Made by a program: the position numbers and the translations under genes. This document shows positions 41,082 to 49,972 of a stretch of DNA of 64,000 nt, piece by piece (position 1 is the stretch's first letter; every line of letters begins with the position of its first letter). This DNA is from Nocardioides sp. T2.26MG-1 (GTDB lineage Bacteria > Actinomycetota > Actinomycetes > Propionibacteriales > Nocardioidaceae): the NCBI RefSeq assembly GCF_950101795.1, contig NZ_CATNLZ010000032.1, forward strand, positions 248,001 through 312,000, given 5' to 3'. The notes beneath the pieces are model-generated. The model was given only the letters and a program-made list of their open reading frames with translations, had not been told where the DNA came from and made no database searches.

Positions 41082-42226
41082 TTGGTGGCCCCCTTGGGCT
41101 CGCGCGGCAGGCCGAGGATGCGCTCGGCCACGATGTTGCGCTGGATCTCGTTGGTGCCGGCGTAGATCGGCCCGGACAGCGAGAACGTGTAGCCGTCCAG
41201 CCACCGGGACTCGAGCTCGGCCTCCGGGCCGAGCAGGTCGAGCGCGGTCTCGTGCAGGGCGATGTCCAGCTCCGACCAGAACACCTTGTTGACCGACCCG
41301 GCGGCGCCCATGTCGCCGCCCGCGGCCAGGCGGGTGACGGTTCCCCAGGTGTAGAACCGGTAGGCCTGGGCCTTGACCCACGCATCGACGACATCCCCGG
41401 CGAACGCCGGGTGGGGTGCGGACCGGTACAGGTCGACCAGCCGGTCGGCGGCCGCGCAGAAGCGGCCGGGGGAGCGCAGCGACAGCCCGCGCTCGTTGCC
41501 GGCGGTCGACATCGCCACCCGCCAACCGTCACCGGGGGCGCCGAGCACGTCGGCGTCGGGCACGAACACGTCCTCGAAGAACACCTCGGCGAAGCCGACC
41601 TCGCCGTCCAGCTGGGCGATCGGCCGGACCGTGATGCCCTCGGCGTCGAGCGGGAACAGGAAGTAGGTCAGCCCGCGGTGCCGCTCGGCCTCGGGGTCGG
41701 AGCGGAACAGGCCGAAGCCCCAGTGGGCGAAGCTGGCCCGCGAGGACCAGGTCTTCTGGCCGTCGAGCACCCAGCCGCCACGCTCGTCGTCGCGGCGTGC
41801 GGTCGAGCGCAGCGACGCCAGGTCGGAGCCGGCCTCGGGTTCCGACCAGCACTGCGCCCAGACCCGCTCGCCGGTGGCCATCGAGGGCAGGAACCGGTCC
41901 TGCTGCTCGGGGGTCCCGTGGTCGAAGATGATCGGCGCGAGCAGGAAGATGCCGTTCTGGGAGACCCGGCCGGGGGCGCCCGCGCGGTAGTACTCCTCCT
42001 CGAAGATCACCCACTCGACCAACGACGCGTCGCGCCCGTGGTAGGCCTCCGGCCACGACACCACCGCCCAGCGGGCGTCGGCCAGCCGGCGCTCCCACTG
42101 CTGGTGGGCGACGAAGCCGTCGGCGGTGTCCATCGAGGGCAGCGGCTCGGCCGGCACGTTCGCCGCCAGCCACGCCCGCGCCTCGTCGCGGAACGCGACC
42201 TCGGACTCGGACAGGTCCAGATCCAT
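41078..42226 (-). CDS. fadE31: Acyl-CoA dehydrogenase FadE31
   Basis: A 382-residue acyl-CoA dehydrogenase with a full FAD-binding set: WAQCWSEPEAGSDLASLRST, GWVLDGQKTWSSRASFAHWG and the terminal YAGTNEIQRNIVAERILGLP. It corresponds to Rv3562 and would be the FAD- and substrate-binding partner of FadE32/33 in the dehydrogenation of ring-C/D-derived acyl-CoAs. It follows fadD3 after an 84-base gap that contains the palindromic repeat. ATG at 42226. Confidence 0.91.
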   Translation of the reverse strand: MDLDLSESEVAFRDEARAWLAANVPAEPLPSMDTADGFVAHQQWERRLADARWAVVSWPEAYHGRDASLVEWVIFEEEYYRAGAPGRVSQNGIFLLAPIIFDHGTPEQQDRFLPSMATGERVWAQCWSEPEAGSDLASLRSTARRDDERGGWVLDGQKTWSSRASFAHWGFGLFRSDPEAERHRGLTYFLFPLDAEGITVRPIAQLDGEVGFAEVFFEDVFVPDADVLGAPGDGWRVAMSTAGNERGLSLRSPGRFCAAADRLVDLYRSAPHPAFAGDVVDAWVKAQAYRFYTWGTVTRLAAGGDMGAAGSVNKVFWSELDIALHETALDLLGPEAELESRWLDGYTFSLSGPIYAGTNEIQRNIVAERILGLPREPKGATK

Positions 42227-42244
42227 CGTCAGGGCTTCCTCTCG

Positions 42245-42319
42245 GGTGGTTTCGAGGCTTCCTTCGAGGCTCGCTTCGCTCGCACCTCAGGACGAGCGCT
42301 CGCTCGCACCTCAGCCACC
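42245..42319. repeat. Dispersed palindromic repeat, composite copy
   Basis: Begins GGTGGTTTCGAGGC, has two overlapping cores (CTTCCTTCGAGGCTCGCTTC and GACGAGCGCTCGCTCGCACC) and ends CTCAGCCACC. It is the reverse of the copy at 7643-7681 with an internal duplication. The TGA that ends fadD3 lies in its right border. Confidence 0.85.
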
Positions 42320-43804
42320 GTTGCGCAGCTCGGTCTTGAGCACCTTGCCGGACAGGTTCCGCGGCAGGGCGTCGGTGATCTCGACGTACCGCGGGACCTT
42401 GAAGTTCGCGAGCCGCTCCCGCGCGAAGGCGATGACCTCGTCGGCCGTCACCTCGGCCGAGACCACGATGTACGCCTTGCCGACCTCGCCCATCCGCTCG
42501 TCGGGGACCCCGACGACCGCGACGTCGGCGACGCCGGCCATCCGGGCGAGCGCCTGCTCGACCTCGGCGGGATAGACGTTGAACCCGCCGGAGATGTACA
42601 TGTCCTTGAGGCGGTCGGTGATCGACAGGTTGCCGTGCTCGTCGATGACGCCGATGTCGCCGGTGTGCAGCCAGCCGTCCGCGTCGATCGCCTCCGCGGT
42701 GGCCGCGGGATCGTCGAGGTAGCCGAGCATCACGTAGTCGCCGCGGACCAGCAGCTCGCCCGACTCGTCGTCGGTGCGGATCTCCATGCCGGGGATCGCG
42801 CGCCCGCACGTGGTGGCGACCGTCTCGGCGGAGTCGTCGGGCCGGCACATCGTGACCACGACCGCCTCGGTCATGCCGAACGCCGTCACCACCTGGTCGA
42901 TGCCCAGACCCTGGGGTGCAGGGGCGCGCATCCGCTCGATCAGCACGACCGGTACGACGGCGGCGCCCGTGACCGCGAGCCGCAGCGACGAGAGGTCGCG
43001 CTCGGCCCGCCCGGGGGCGGCGAGCAGGGACTGGTAGATCGTCGGTGCACCGGGCAGCACGGTGATCTGCTCGGTCTCGATGAGGCGCATGGTCTCCTCG
43101 AGGTCGAAGGTCGCGAGCGGGTAGAGCGTCGCCCCGGTCAGCAGGCCGACGACGATGCCGATCTTGTAGCCGAAGGAGTGGAAGAACGGGTTGACCACGA
43201 GGTAGCGGTCGTCCTGCCGCACGCCGCCGAGCTCGGCCCAGGCCCGCGCGACGCCGATCGTCTGGCGGTGGGCGCTCATCGCGCCCTTGGACCGGCCCGT
43301 GGTGCCGGAGGTGAAGAGGATGTCGGCGACGTCGTCCGGGCCGAGGTCCTCGTGCCCCGTGCGCTCGGCGCTCCCCGCCGGTGCCATCAGCTTCGCGAGC
43401 GGGGTGATGATCCGGGGCTCGACGCCGGCCTCCTCCAGCTCGCGGACCTGCTCACGGTCGAGGAACCCGTCGTGCACGACGACCATCGCGGCGTTCGTGC
43501 GCTCGACGACGTCGGCCACCTCGGCGCCGACGTAGCGCGAGTTGACCGGCACCAGCACCGCGCCGGCGTACGAGACGGCCAGTGCGGCGACGGCCCAGTC
43601 GATGCTGTTGGGCCCCCAGAGGACGACCCGGTCGCCACGCCCGACACCGGCCTCCGCATACTCCGCGCTGGTCCGCTGGACGAGTCGCAGCAGCTCGGCG
43701 TACGACACGGTCCGGCGCTGCCCCTCACCGGCCTCGACGTACGCCGGGTGGTCGCCGAACCGCTCCGCGGCCGCGCGCAGGACCCCTGGGATGGTGTCGC
43801 TCAC
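42311..43804 (-). CDS. fadD3: HIP-CoA ligase FadD3
   Basis: A 497-residue acyl-CoA synthetase that activates the C/D-ring propionate HIP (DOHNAA), starting C/D-ring catabolism. The AMP-binding motif is ILFTSGTTGRSKGAM, with TAFGMTEAVV, GWLHTGDIGVIDEHG and DRLKDMYISGGFNVYPAEVE. The GTG at 43804 was chosen because GGAGG lies four bases upstream; the open frame further up is translated repeat and operator DNA. The protein ends Gly-Gly because the palindromic repeat supplies GGTGGC and the TGA. It is divergent from fadE30 with a KstR2-type palindrome between them. Confidence 0.93.
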   Translation of the reverse strand: MSDTIPGVLRAAAERFGDHPAYVEAGEGQRRTVSYAELLRLVQRTSAEYAEAGVGRGDRVVLWGPNSIDWAVAALAVSYAGAVLVPVNSRYVGAEVADVVERTNAAMVVVHDGFLDREQVRELEEAGVEPRIITPLAKLMAPAGSAERTGHEDLGPDDVADILFTSGTTGRSKGAMSAHRQTIGVARAWAELGGVRQDDRYLVVNPFFHSFGYKIGIVVGLLTGATLYPLATFDLEETMRLIETEQITVLPGAPTIYQSLLAAPGRAERDLSSLRLAVTGAAVVPVVLIERMRAPAPQGLGIDQVVTAFGMTEAVVVTMCRPDDSAETVATTCGRAIPGMEIRTDDESGELLVRGDYVMLGYLDDPAATAEAIDADGWLHTGDIGVIDEHGNLSITDRLKDMYISGGFNVYPAEVEQALARMAGVADVAVVGVPDERMGEVGKAYIVVSAEVTADEVIAFARERLANFKVPRYVEITDALPRNLSGKVLKTELRNGG

Positions 43805-43824
43805 AGCACCTCCGCCTGGTGATC

Positions 43825-43865
43825 GGTGGCTGAGGTGCGAGCGCAACGAGCCTCGAAACCCAACC
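43825..43865. repeat. Dispersed palindromic repeat next to the KstR2-type operator
   Basis: GGTGGCTGAGGTGCGAGCGC followed by AACGAGCCTCGAAACC. It is the same family as at 7643 and 8481. It lies in the divergent fadD3/fadE30 promoter and its right end runs into the operator palindrome at 43863-43880. Confidence 0.85.
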
Positions 43866-43880
43866 AAGCAATTGCTTGGT
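43863..43880. promoter_or_regulatory. KstR2-type operator palindrome
   Basis: ACCAAGCAATTGCTTGGT is a perfect 18-base palindrome. The known KstR2 motif is AnCAAGnnCTTGnT; this site departs at one base in its core. The same palindrome, with AG for AT at the centre, is at 56030-56047. It lies 12 bases before fadE30 (GTG start). Confidence 0.8.
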
Positions 43881-43892
43881 ATGGTAGCACCC

Positions 43893-45077
43893 GTGGACCT
43901 GACCTACTCCGAGGAGGACCAGGCCTTCCGCGCCGAGGTGCGGGGCTGGCTCGAGGAGCACCTGACCGGCGAGTGGGCCGCGCTCAAAGGACTCGGCGGG
44001 GCCGGGCGCGACCACGAGGCGCACGAGGAGCGGGTCGCCTGGAACCGGCTGCTCGCCGAGCACGGGTGGACCTGCCTCGGCTGGCCCGAGGAGTACGGCG
44101 GGCGCGGGCTGAGCCTGGCGCAGCAGGTGATCTTCCACGAGGAGTACGCCCGGGCCGACGCTCCGGGGCGGGTCAACCACCTCGGCGAGGAGCTGCTCGG
44201 TCCGACCCTGATCGCGTTCGGCACCGACGAGCAGAAGGCGCGGTTCCTACCGAAGATCGCGGCGGTCGAGGAGCTGTGGGCGCAGGGCTACTCCGAGCCG
44301 AACGCCGGCTCCGACCTCGCGAACGTGCAGACCAGGGCGCGGCTCGACGGTGACGACTGGGTGGTCGACGGGCAGAAGGTGTGGACGTCCAACGCGCACC
44401 TCAGCCACTGGGCGTTCGTGCTGTGCCGGACGGAGCCCGGCTCGCAGCGCCACCATGGCCTGTCCTTCCTGCTCGTGCCGCTCGACCAGGAGGGCGTGGA
44501 CGTCCGGCCGATCGAGCAGCTCACCGGTGGCTCGGAGTTCAACGAGGTCTTCTTCACCGGCGCGCGTACCGCGGCCGACCTGGTCGTCGGCGAGCCCGGC
44601 GACGGGTGGCGGGTGGCGATGGCGCTGCTCGGCTTCGAGCGCGGGGTGTCCGTGCTCGGCCAGGTCGTGGGCTTCGCGCGCGAGCTCGACGGCGTGGTGG
44701 CGCTGGCTCGCGAGAACGGCGCGATCGACGACCCGGTGCTCCGCGACCGGCTGGCGGGGCTCAAGGTCGAGCTCGCGGTGATGCGGTTCCAGGCGCTGCG
44801 CGGACTGGCCGCTGACGACGCAGCCTCGCCGTCGATCTTCAAGCTCGTCTGGGCCGGCTGGCACAAGCGGCTCGGTGAGGCCGCGATGGACGTCGCCGGC
44901 CCGGCCGGCCTCACGGCACTGCCCGGCACCGAGGACGAGCCGTACCGGCTCGACCGCTGGCAGCGGCTCTTCCTGTTCTCCCGCTCCGACACGATCTACG
45001 GCGGCAGCGACGAGGTGCAGCGCAACATCCTGGCCGAGCGCGTGCTCGGCCTGCCCCGCGAACCCAAGGGAGCCTGA
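43893..45077 (+). CDS. fadE30: Acyl-CoA dehydrogenase FadE30
   Basis: A 394-residue acyl-CoA dehydrogenase matching Rv3560c, which acts early on HIP-derived CoA thioesters. GWPEEYGGRGLSLAQQVIFH, WAQGYSEPNAGSDLANVQTR, GQKVWTSNAHLSHWAFVLCR and YGGSDEVQRNILAERVLGLP are visible. The GTG at 43893 gives the usual start MDLTYSEED; an in-frame ATG at 43881 directly abuts the operator and would add four residues. It leads the operon fadE30-ipdF-kstR2-fadA6. Confidence 0.92.
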   Translation: MDLTYSEEDQAFRAEVRGWLEEHLTGEWAALKGLGGAGRDHEAHEERVAWNRLLAEHGWTCLGWPEEYGGRGLSLAQQVIFHEEYARADAPGRVNHLGEELLGPTLIAFGTDEQKARFLPKIAAVEELWAQGYSEPNAGSDLANVQTRARLDGDDWVVDGQKVWTSNAHLSHWAFVLCRTEPGSQRHHGLSFLLVPLDQEGVDVRPIEQLTGGSEFNEVFFTGARTAADLVVGEPGDGWRVAMALLGFERGVSVLGQVVGFARELDGVVALARENGAIDDPVLRDRLAGLKVELAVMRFQALRGLAADDAASPSIFKLVWAGWHKRLGEAAMDVAGPAGLTALPGTEDEPYRLDRWQRLFLFSRSDTIYGGSDEVQRNILAERVLGLPREPKGA

Positions 45078-45895
45078 TGACCGACGCCGAGATCACGCAG
45101 GGCCGAGTCGAGCAGCCGGCTCCGGCGTACGTCCCGGGTCACGACCTGCTCGCCGGCAAGGTGGTCGTGGTGACCGCGGCTGCCGGCGCGGGCATCGGGG
45201 CCGCCGTCGTGCGCCGCGCGCTCGAGGAGGGCGCGAAGGCCGTGGTGTTCAGCGACACCCACGAGCGCCGGCTCGCCGAGGCGGAGGAGACGCTGGCCGG
45301 CGAGTTCGGCGCCGACCGGGTCCGGCAGCTGGTCTGCGACGTCACCGACGAGGCGCAGGTGCAGGCGCTGCTCGACGTCGCCGACGAGCTCGGCGGGGTC
45401 GACGTGATGGTCAGCAACGCGGGTCTCGGCGGCACCGCCAACGTGCTCGAGATGACCGACGAGCAGTGGCTGCGGGTCCTCGACATCACGCTCACCGGCA
45501 CGTTCCGCTGCGTGCGCGCCGCGGGGCAGCGGATGGCCGACGCCGGCCGGGGCGGCGTGATCGTCAACAACGCCTCGGTGATCGGGTGGCGCGCCCAGGA
45601 GGGCCAGGCCCACTACGCCGCCGCGAAGGCCGGGGTGATGGCGCTGACCCGCTGCGCCGCGCTCGACCTCGCCCCGCACGCGATCAGGGTCAACGCGGTC
45701 TCGCCGAGCCTGGCGATGCACCCCTTCCTGACCAAGGTCACCTCCGACGAGCTGCTCCACGAGCTCAAGCAGCGCGAGGCGTTCGGCCGGGCCGCCGAGC
45801 CGTGGGAGGTCGCCAACGTGATGGTGTTCCTCGCGAGCGACTACTCGTCGTACATGACCGGGGAGGTCGTCTCCGTGAGCAGTCAGCGAGGCTAG
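45077..45895 (+). CDS. ipdF: SDR-family hydroxyacyl-CoA dehydrogenase, IpdF-like
   Basis: A 272-residue short-chain dehydrogenase. The cofactor motif is VVVVTAAAGAGIGAAVVRRA, NAG appears as MVSNAGLGGTANVL, and the catalytic set is NASVIGW then YAAAKAG. The C-terminus ASDYSSYMTGEVVSVSSQRG is normal. It corresponds to Rv3559c (IpdF) by position after fadE30, where it would oxidise the 5-hydroxyl-derived acyl-CoA of ring C/D. It overlaps fadE30 by one base and is followed four bases later by the TetR gene. Confidence 0.87.
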   Translation: MTDAEITQGRVEQPAPAYVPGHDLLAGKVVVVTAAAGAGIGAAVVRRALEEGAKAVVFSDTHERRLAEAEETLAGEFGADRVRQLVCDVTDEAQVQALLDVADELGGVDVMVSNAGLGGTANVLEMTDEQWLRVLDITLTGTFRCVRAAGQRMADAGRGGVIVNNASVIGWRAQEGQAHYAAAKAGVMALTRCAALDLAPHAIRVNAVSPSLAMHPFLTKVTSDELLHELKQREAFGRAAEPWEVANVMVFLASDYSSYMTGEVVSVSSQRG

Positions 45896-45899
45896 GGCC

Positions 45900-46508
45900 A
45901 TGGCCCAGACGACCGACCCCGCCACGAACCCGGTGACCAACTCCCGCCGCGCCGAGCTGCTCGCGATCGCGGCCAGGCTCTTCGCCGAGAAGGGGTTCAA
46001 GAACACCACGGTGCGCGACATCGCCGACGCCGCCGGGATCCTGTCCGGCAGCCTGTACCACCACTTCGACTCCAAGGAGTCGATGGTCGACGAGATCCTG
46101 CGGACGTTCCAGGAGGAGCTCTTCGGGCAGTACGACGAGATCCTCGCCGGCGACCTCGACCCGCGCGCCAAGCTGGAGCGCGCCGTCGTCGTGTCGTTCG
46201 AGGCGATCGACAAGCACCGCGACGAGGTGGCGATCTTCCAGAACGAGGCGGCCCACCTGCTCACCTTCGACCGGTTCGCCTACCTCGCCGACCGCAACCA
46301 GCAGTCCCGCGAGGTCTGGCTGACCCTGCTGCGCAACGGCGTCGACGCCGGTGTGCTGCGCGACGACCTGGACCTCGAGCTCACCTACCGCTTCATCCGC
46401 GACACCGTCTGGGTCGCCGTGTCCTGGTACCGCCCCGGCGGCCGGCGCACCCACACCGAGATCGCGCGGCAGTACCTGTCCATCCTCCTCGAAGGGATCA
46501 GATCGTGA
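45900..46508 (+). CDS. kstR2: TetR-family repressor KstR2
   Basis: A 202-residue TetR regulator. The helix-turn-helix reads FKNTTVRDIADAAGILSGSL then YHHFDSKESMVDEIL. Its position between ipdF and fadA6 and its length match KstR2 (Rv3557c), whose ligand is HIP-CoA and which represses the C/D-ring genes. The two 18-base palindromes in this window, before fadE30/fadD3 and before echA20/SDR, are its probable targets, including its own operon. It overlaps the fadA6 start by four bases. Confidence 0.9.
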   Translation: MAQTTDPATNPVTNSRRAELLAIAARLFAEKGFKNTTVRDIADAAGILSGSLYHHFDSKESMVDEILRTFQEELFGQYDEILAGDLDPRAKLERAVVVSFEAIDKHRDEVAIFQNEAAHLLTFDRFAYLADRNQQSREVWLTLLRNGVDAGVLRDDLDLELTYRFIRDTVWVAVSWYRPGGRRTHTEIARQYLSILLEGIRS

Positions 46509-47668
46509 CCGAGGCCTACATCGTCGATGCCGTCCGCACCCCGGTCGGCAAGCGTGGCGGCGCGCTCGTCGGAGTCCACTCGGCCGACCTCGCCGCCCAC
46601 TCGATCGGTGCGCTGATGCGGCGTACCGGCGTCGACCCGGGCGCCGTCGACGACGTGATCCTCGGCTGCTGCGACACGATCGGCTCGCAGGCCGGCGACG
46701 TCGCGCGCACGGCGTGGCTGGTCGCCGGGCTGCCCGACCATGTGCCGGGCGTGACGATCGACCGGCAGTGCGGGTCGTCCCAGCAGGCGGTGCACTTCGC
46801 GGCCCAGGGAGTCATGTCCGGCACCCAGGACCTCGTGGTCGCCGGGGGAGTGCAGAACATGAGCGCGATCCCGATCTCGGCCGCGATGCTGGTCGGCCAG
46901 CAGTACGGCTTCTCCACGCCGTTCGCCGAGTCGCCCGGCTGGCAGGAGCGGTACGGCGACCAGGAGGTCAGCCAGTTCCGCTCCGCCGAGATGATCGCGG
47001 AGAAGTGGGACCTCTCCCGGGAGGAGATGGAGGCGTTCGCGCTGGCCTCCCACGAGCGGGCCCGCGCCGCGATCGCCGAGGGGCGCTTCAAGGACGAGAT
47101 CGAGCCGGTGACGCTGCCGGACGGCACGGTCGTCGACACCGACCAGTGCCCGCGCGAGACCTCACTGGAGAAGATGGCCGGGTTGGAACCGCTGGCTCCG
47201 GGCGGCCGGATCACGGCGGCGGTCGCATCCCAGATCTGTGACGCGTCCTCGGCGATGCTGATCGCCTCGGCGGCCGCCGTACGCGACCACGGCCTGACGC
47301 CGCGGGCCCGCATCCACCACCTCTCCGTGCGCGGCGACGACCCGGTGTGGATGCTCACCGGCCCGATCCGCGCGACCGAGCACGCCCTGGACCGCAGCGG
47401 CCTCGCGATCGAGGACATCGACCTGTTCGAGTGCAACGAGGCGTTCGCGTCGGTCGTGCTGGCCTGGATGAAGGAGACCGGTGCGCCGCACGAGCGGGTC
47501 AACGTCAACGGCGGCGGCATCGCCCTGGGCCATCCGATCGGCGCCACTGGCACCCGGCTGATGACCACCCTGCTCAACGAGCTCGAGCGCACCGGCGGCC
47601 GCTACGGCCTGCAGACGATGTGTGAGGGCGGCGGTCAGGCGAACGTGACGATCATCGAGCGGCTGTGA
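46505..47668 (+). CDS. fadA6: Thiolase FadA6
   Basis: A 387-residue thiolase matching Rv3556c. The nucleophile is Cys89 in IDRQCGSSQQAVHFAAQGV; VNGGGIALGHPIGATGTRL carries the His, and the terminal TMCEGGGQANVTIIERL the second Cys. It would carry out the thiolytic step after ring C opening in the HIP pathway. It starts with GTG at 46505, overlapping the kstR2 stop. Confidence 0.93.
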   Translation: MTEAYIVDAVRTPVGKRGGALVGVHSADLAAHSIGALMRRTGVDPGAVDDVILGCCDTIGSQAGDVARTAWLVAGLPDHVPGVTIDRQCGSSQQAVHFAAQGVMSGTQDLVVAGGVQNMSAIPISAAMLVGQQYGFSTPFAESPGWQERYGDQEVSQFRSAEMIAEKWDLSREEMEAFALASHERARAAIAEGRFKDEIEPVTLPDGTVVDTDQCPRETSLEKMAGLEPLAPGGRITAAVASQICDASSAMLIASAAAVRDHGLTPRARIHHLSVRGDDPVWMLTGPIRATEHALDRSGLAIEDIDLFECNEAFASVVLAWMKETGAPHERVNVNGGGIALGHPIGATGTRLMTTLLNELERTGGRYGLQTMCEGGGQANVTIIERL

Positions 47669-47678
47669 CGCCGGGCGA

Positions 47679-47969
47679 TCACGCCTCGCAGGCCGTCCCG
47701 TCGTCGTCGCGGTCCAGCCGCGAGTGGTTGGTTGCGTAGACGGCGCGCGCGGTCCGGCTGGTCGAGGGACGCCCGTAGCCGTCGCGGACCTGCTTGGCCG
47801 CAGCCGCGGCGCTCTTCGCGACGCCGTGCCGGTAATCGCGGTGCAGGGCGTCGCAGTTCGAGTAGTACCGGCCGCCGGCCGCGGCGTCGGCCGGGCCGGC
47901 CGCGACGACCACGAGGGGCGCCGCGGTGACCGCGATGGTGAGGACGACTGTGCCGACCCGAGTGAACAT
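47679..47969 (-). CDS. Secreted excalibur calcium-binding domain protein
   Basis: A 96-residue exported protein. A signal peptide covers about residues 1-30 (TVVLTIAVTAAPLVVVAAGP, then ADAAA). The mature part is an excalibur domain: YYSNCDALHRDYRHGVAKS at the start and RLDRDDDGTACEA at the end, with the DxDxDG calcium loop and two cysteines. Function outside the cell is unknown. The ATG at 47969 has GGGAGAGA upstream. It is convergent with fadA6. Confidence 0.9.
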   Translation of the reverse strand: MFTRVGTVVLTIAVTAAPLVVVAAGPADAAAGGRYYSNCDALHRDYRHGVAKSAAAAAKQVRDGYGRPSTSRTARAVYATNHSRLDRDDDGTACEA

Positions 47970-48077
47970 GATCTCTCCCTGACGTTGGACGCCGCGGCGA
48001 GACACCGGTGCGCCTCCCCGTCGACGCGGCGACCGTAACCCCGCGGCCGGGTACGCGTCCCGAGATCGGCGAGATCG

Positions 48078-48632
48078 CTACGGGCGGCGGCCGAACATGT
48101 CGAGCAGGCGCCGCTGCGGGTCGGCGTCCGGCGGGAGGGTCCCGCTGGGGCCGGCGCCGTACGCACCGAAGGCGAGCATCTCGTCGAGATGAGGCTGGAC
48201 GACCTCGAGCAGCCGGTCCACGACCTGCGGGTCGAGGGTCTCGTCCTGCCCGGTGGCCCGCAGCAGGTCCCAGGCATGGACCACCAGGTCGACGAGGCGG
48301 AACCGCAGGAACGCCTCCGCCGTGATGTCGCCCTTCGGGCCGTCGAGGACCTGTCCCGGCGCCGACGCGGCGAACCCCTCCTGCTGCCGGCGCGCCGACT
48401 CGACGACGGCCGCTGCCGGGTCTGCTCCGAGCTGGTCACCGCCCAGGCCTGCTCGGGCCTCGGCCCGGGAGACGCCGGCCAACAGCATCGCGGTGAAGCG
48501 GTTGCCGACGACCACGTGCTCGACGAGCTCGCGCACCGAGATCTCCGACGGCGTCGGGAGGTCCCACGAGTCGTCGGGGAGCCGGCGTACGACTCGGACG
48601 AGCTCCGCAGACGCGGCCTCGATCAGTTCCAC
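48078..48632 (-). CDS. TIGR03086/maleylpyruvate isomerase-like mycothiol-dependent protein
   Basis: A 184-residue four-helix-bundle protein of the DinB/MDMPI type. ISVRELVEHVVVGNRFTAML carries the first metal His and FRLVDLVVHAWDLLRATGQ the third-helix His. Related actinobacterial proteins depend on mycothiol or divalent metal; the substrate is unknown. It stands alone between two unrelated genes. The ATG at 48632 lies in a reasonable context. Confidence 0.85.
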   Translation of the reverse strand: MELIEAASAELVRVVRRLPDDSWDLPTPSEISVRELVEHVVVGNRFTAMLLAGVSRAEARAGLGGDQLGADPAAAVVESARRQQEGFAASAPGQVLDGPKGDITAEAFLRFRLVDLVVHAWDLLRATGQDETLDPQVVDRLLEVVQPHLDEMLAFGAYGAGPSGTLPPDADPQRRLLDMFGRRP

Positions 48633-48760
48633 GGCCGCAGCCTAGACTGGCCCGCCGAGCGGGCACTCCGGCAACCTGACGCTGTCGTGCGGCGGCGATC
48701 ACGTTCGTAGCCCTGGTGAGAGGCTGTCGCAGGGACCGCCACGACCGTGGGAGACGCACG

Positions 48761-49594
48761 ATGCAGCACCGGGAGCCGGTCGCCCGCCGGATGTTCGACC
48801 TCACCGAGCCGATCGCGCTGGTGAACTTCTTCGCCGACGAGCCGAACGACGAGATGGCGGCGCTCGGCCTCGGGAGCTACTGGGACGGCTACTTCGCCGG
48901 GCGCTCGGCGCCGCTCGGCCGGGTGCCGGCCGAGGTGGTCCACGCGGCCTTCTACAGCTTCGCCGAGGGCGAGGTCGCCCGGCACATCCCGAAGGTCTGG
49001 GAGGCCGCCACGCCCGAGGCGGCTTACGCCGCGCGCCTGCGCGGCTGTGTCGCGGCGCTGCGGCGCATCCTCGGCGACCTCGTCGGGACTCCTGGGCTCG
49101 CGCGCGCCGCCGAGCTGCTCGCGAAGGCGTCCACGAGCGCACCGACCGAGGGTCGGGTCATGTACGCCGGGCTCCGCACGCTCCCGATGCCCGAGGAGCC
49201 CGTCGCCCGGCTCTGGCACGCGGCGAACATGCTGCGTGAGCACCGGGGTGACGGCCACGTCGTCGCCCTCGTGTCCGAGCGGATCGGCGGGACCGAGGCG
49301 CACGTGCTCGGCGCCCTCGCCATGGGCATCTACCCTGCAGAGTCGTTCGGCCGCATCCACCACCTGCCCGCGGCGCGGCTCGCCGCGGTCATGTCCGGCC
49401 TGCGGGAGCGAGGGCTCGTCGACGACGCGGGGCACCTCACGGACACGGGCCGCGAGGCGAAGGCCCGCATCGAGTCACTGACCGATGCGCTCGCCGAGGC
49501 GCCGTACGAGGAGCTCGACCCGGCCGAGCTCGCCGACCTGACGTCGTCGCTGGAGCCGGTCGCCGCCAGGCTCCGCGCCACCGGGTCGCGGTAG
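48761..49594 (+). CDS. SCO6745-family protein (winged-helix-like)
   Basis: A 277-residue protein resembling the SCO6745 family of actinobacteria, whose function is unknown. RRMFDLTEPIALVNFFADEP at the start, GSYWDGYFAGRSAPLG, and a MarR-like last third (MSGLRERGLVDDAGHLTDTG) are visible. The ATG at 48761 was preferred over a longer frame because GGGAGA lies six bases upstream. Some members carry a binding pocket, but no catalytic motif is evident. It is convergent with a membrane protein gene. Confidence 0.8.
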   Translation: MQHREPVARRMFDLTEPIALVNFFADEPNDEMAALGLGSYWDGYFAGRSAPLGRVPAEVVHAAFYSFAEGEVARHIPKVWEAATPEAAYAARLRGCVAALRRILGDLVGTPGLARAAELLAKASTSAPTEGRVMYAGLRTLPMPEEPVARLWHAANMLREHRGDGHVVALVSERIGGTEAHVLGALAMGIYPAESFGRIHHLPAARLAAVMSGLRERGLVDDAGHLTDTGREAKARIESLTDALAEAPYEELDPAELADLTSSLEPVAARLRATGSR

Positions 49595-49612
49595 TCGGCC
49601 GCCAGTCCCGGG

Positions 49613-49972
49613 TCAGCGCAGCACGAGGTACAGCCCCACGATCCCGGGCACGAGCCCCAGCAGCAGCCAGGGCGAGACGAACTTCTTCTGGTGGATCGCC
49701 CGGGCCACCGCGATCGCGATCACGCCGAAGGCCGCGGCGAGGACGTTGAGCCCGACCTGGGCGTCGGTGCGGGTGTCCTCGACGTACAGCGCCGCGATCA
49801 CCAGCCCGCCGGACATGTGGATGATCGTGGTGAACGCCAGCGCCGAGAGCACCCACTTCTGCACCGGCTCGAGGTGCATCGGGCCCGAGTCGCTCGGCTT
49901 GCGGATCTCGCGGCGGGGGTTGTCCGGGTCCATCAGGTGCCGGGGCCGCTTGCGTACGGGCTGCTCGCTCAC
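49613..49972 (-). CDS. Small membrane protein of unknown function
   Basis: A 119-residue protein with a basic, Pro/Arg-rich N-terminal 30 residues and three hydrophobic segments: WVLSALAFTTIIHMSGGLVI, VGLNVLAAAFGVIAIAVARA and PWLLLGLVPGIVGLYLVL. I do not recognise a family. The GTG at 49972 overlaps the stop of the upstream membrane protein gene by four bases (GTGA), so they are likely cotranscribed and their products may interact. Confidence 0.75.
   Translation of the reverse strand: MSEQPVRKRPRHLMDPDNPRREIRKPSDSGPMHLEPVQKWVLSALAFTTIIHMSGGLVIAALYVEDTRTDAQVGLNVLAAAFGVIAIAVARAIHQKKFVSPWLLLGLVPGIVGLYLVLR

Noticed and set aside
41252..43822. Long plus-strand frame antisense to fadE31 and fadD3
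   Set aside because: Shadow frame; it has no motifs and lies exactly opposite well-supported genes.
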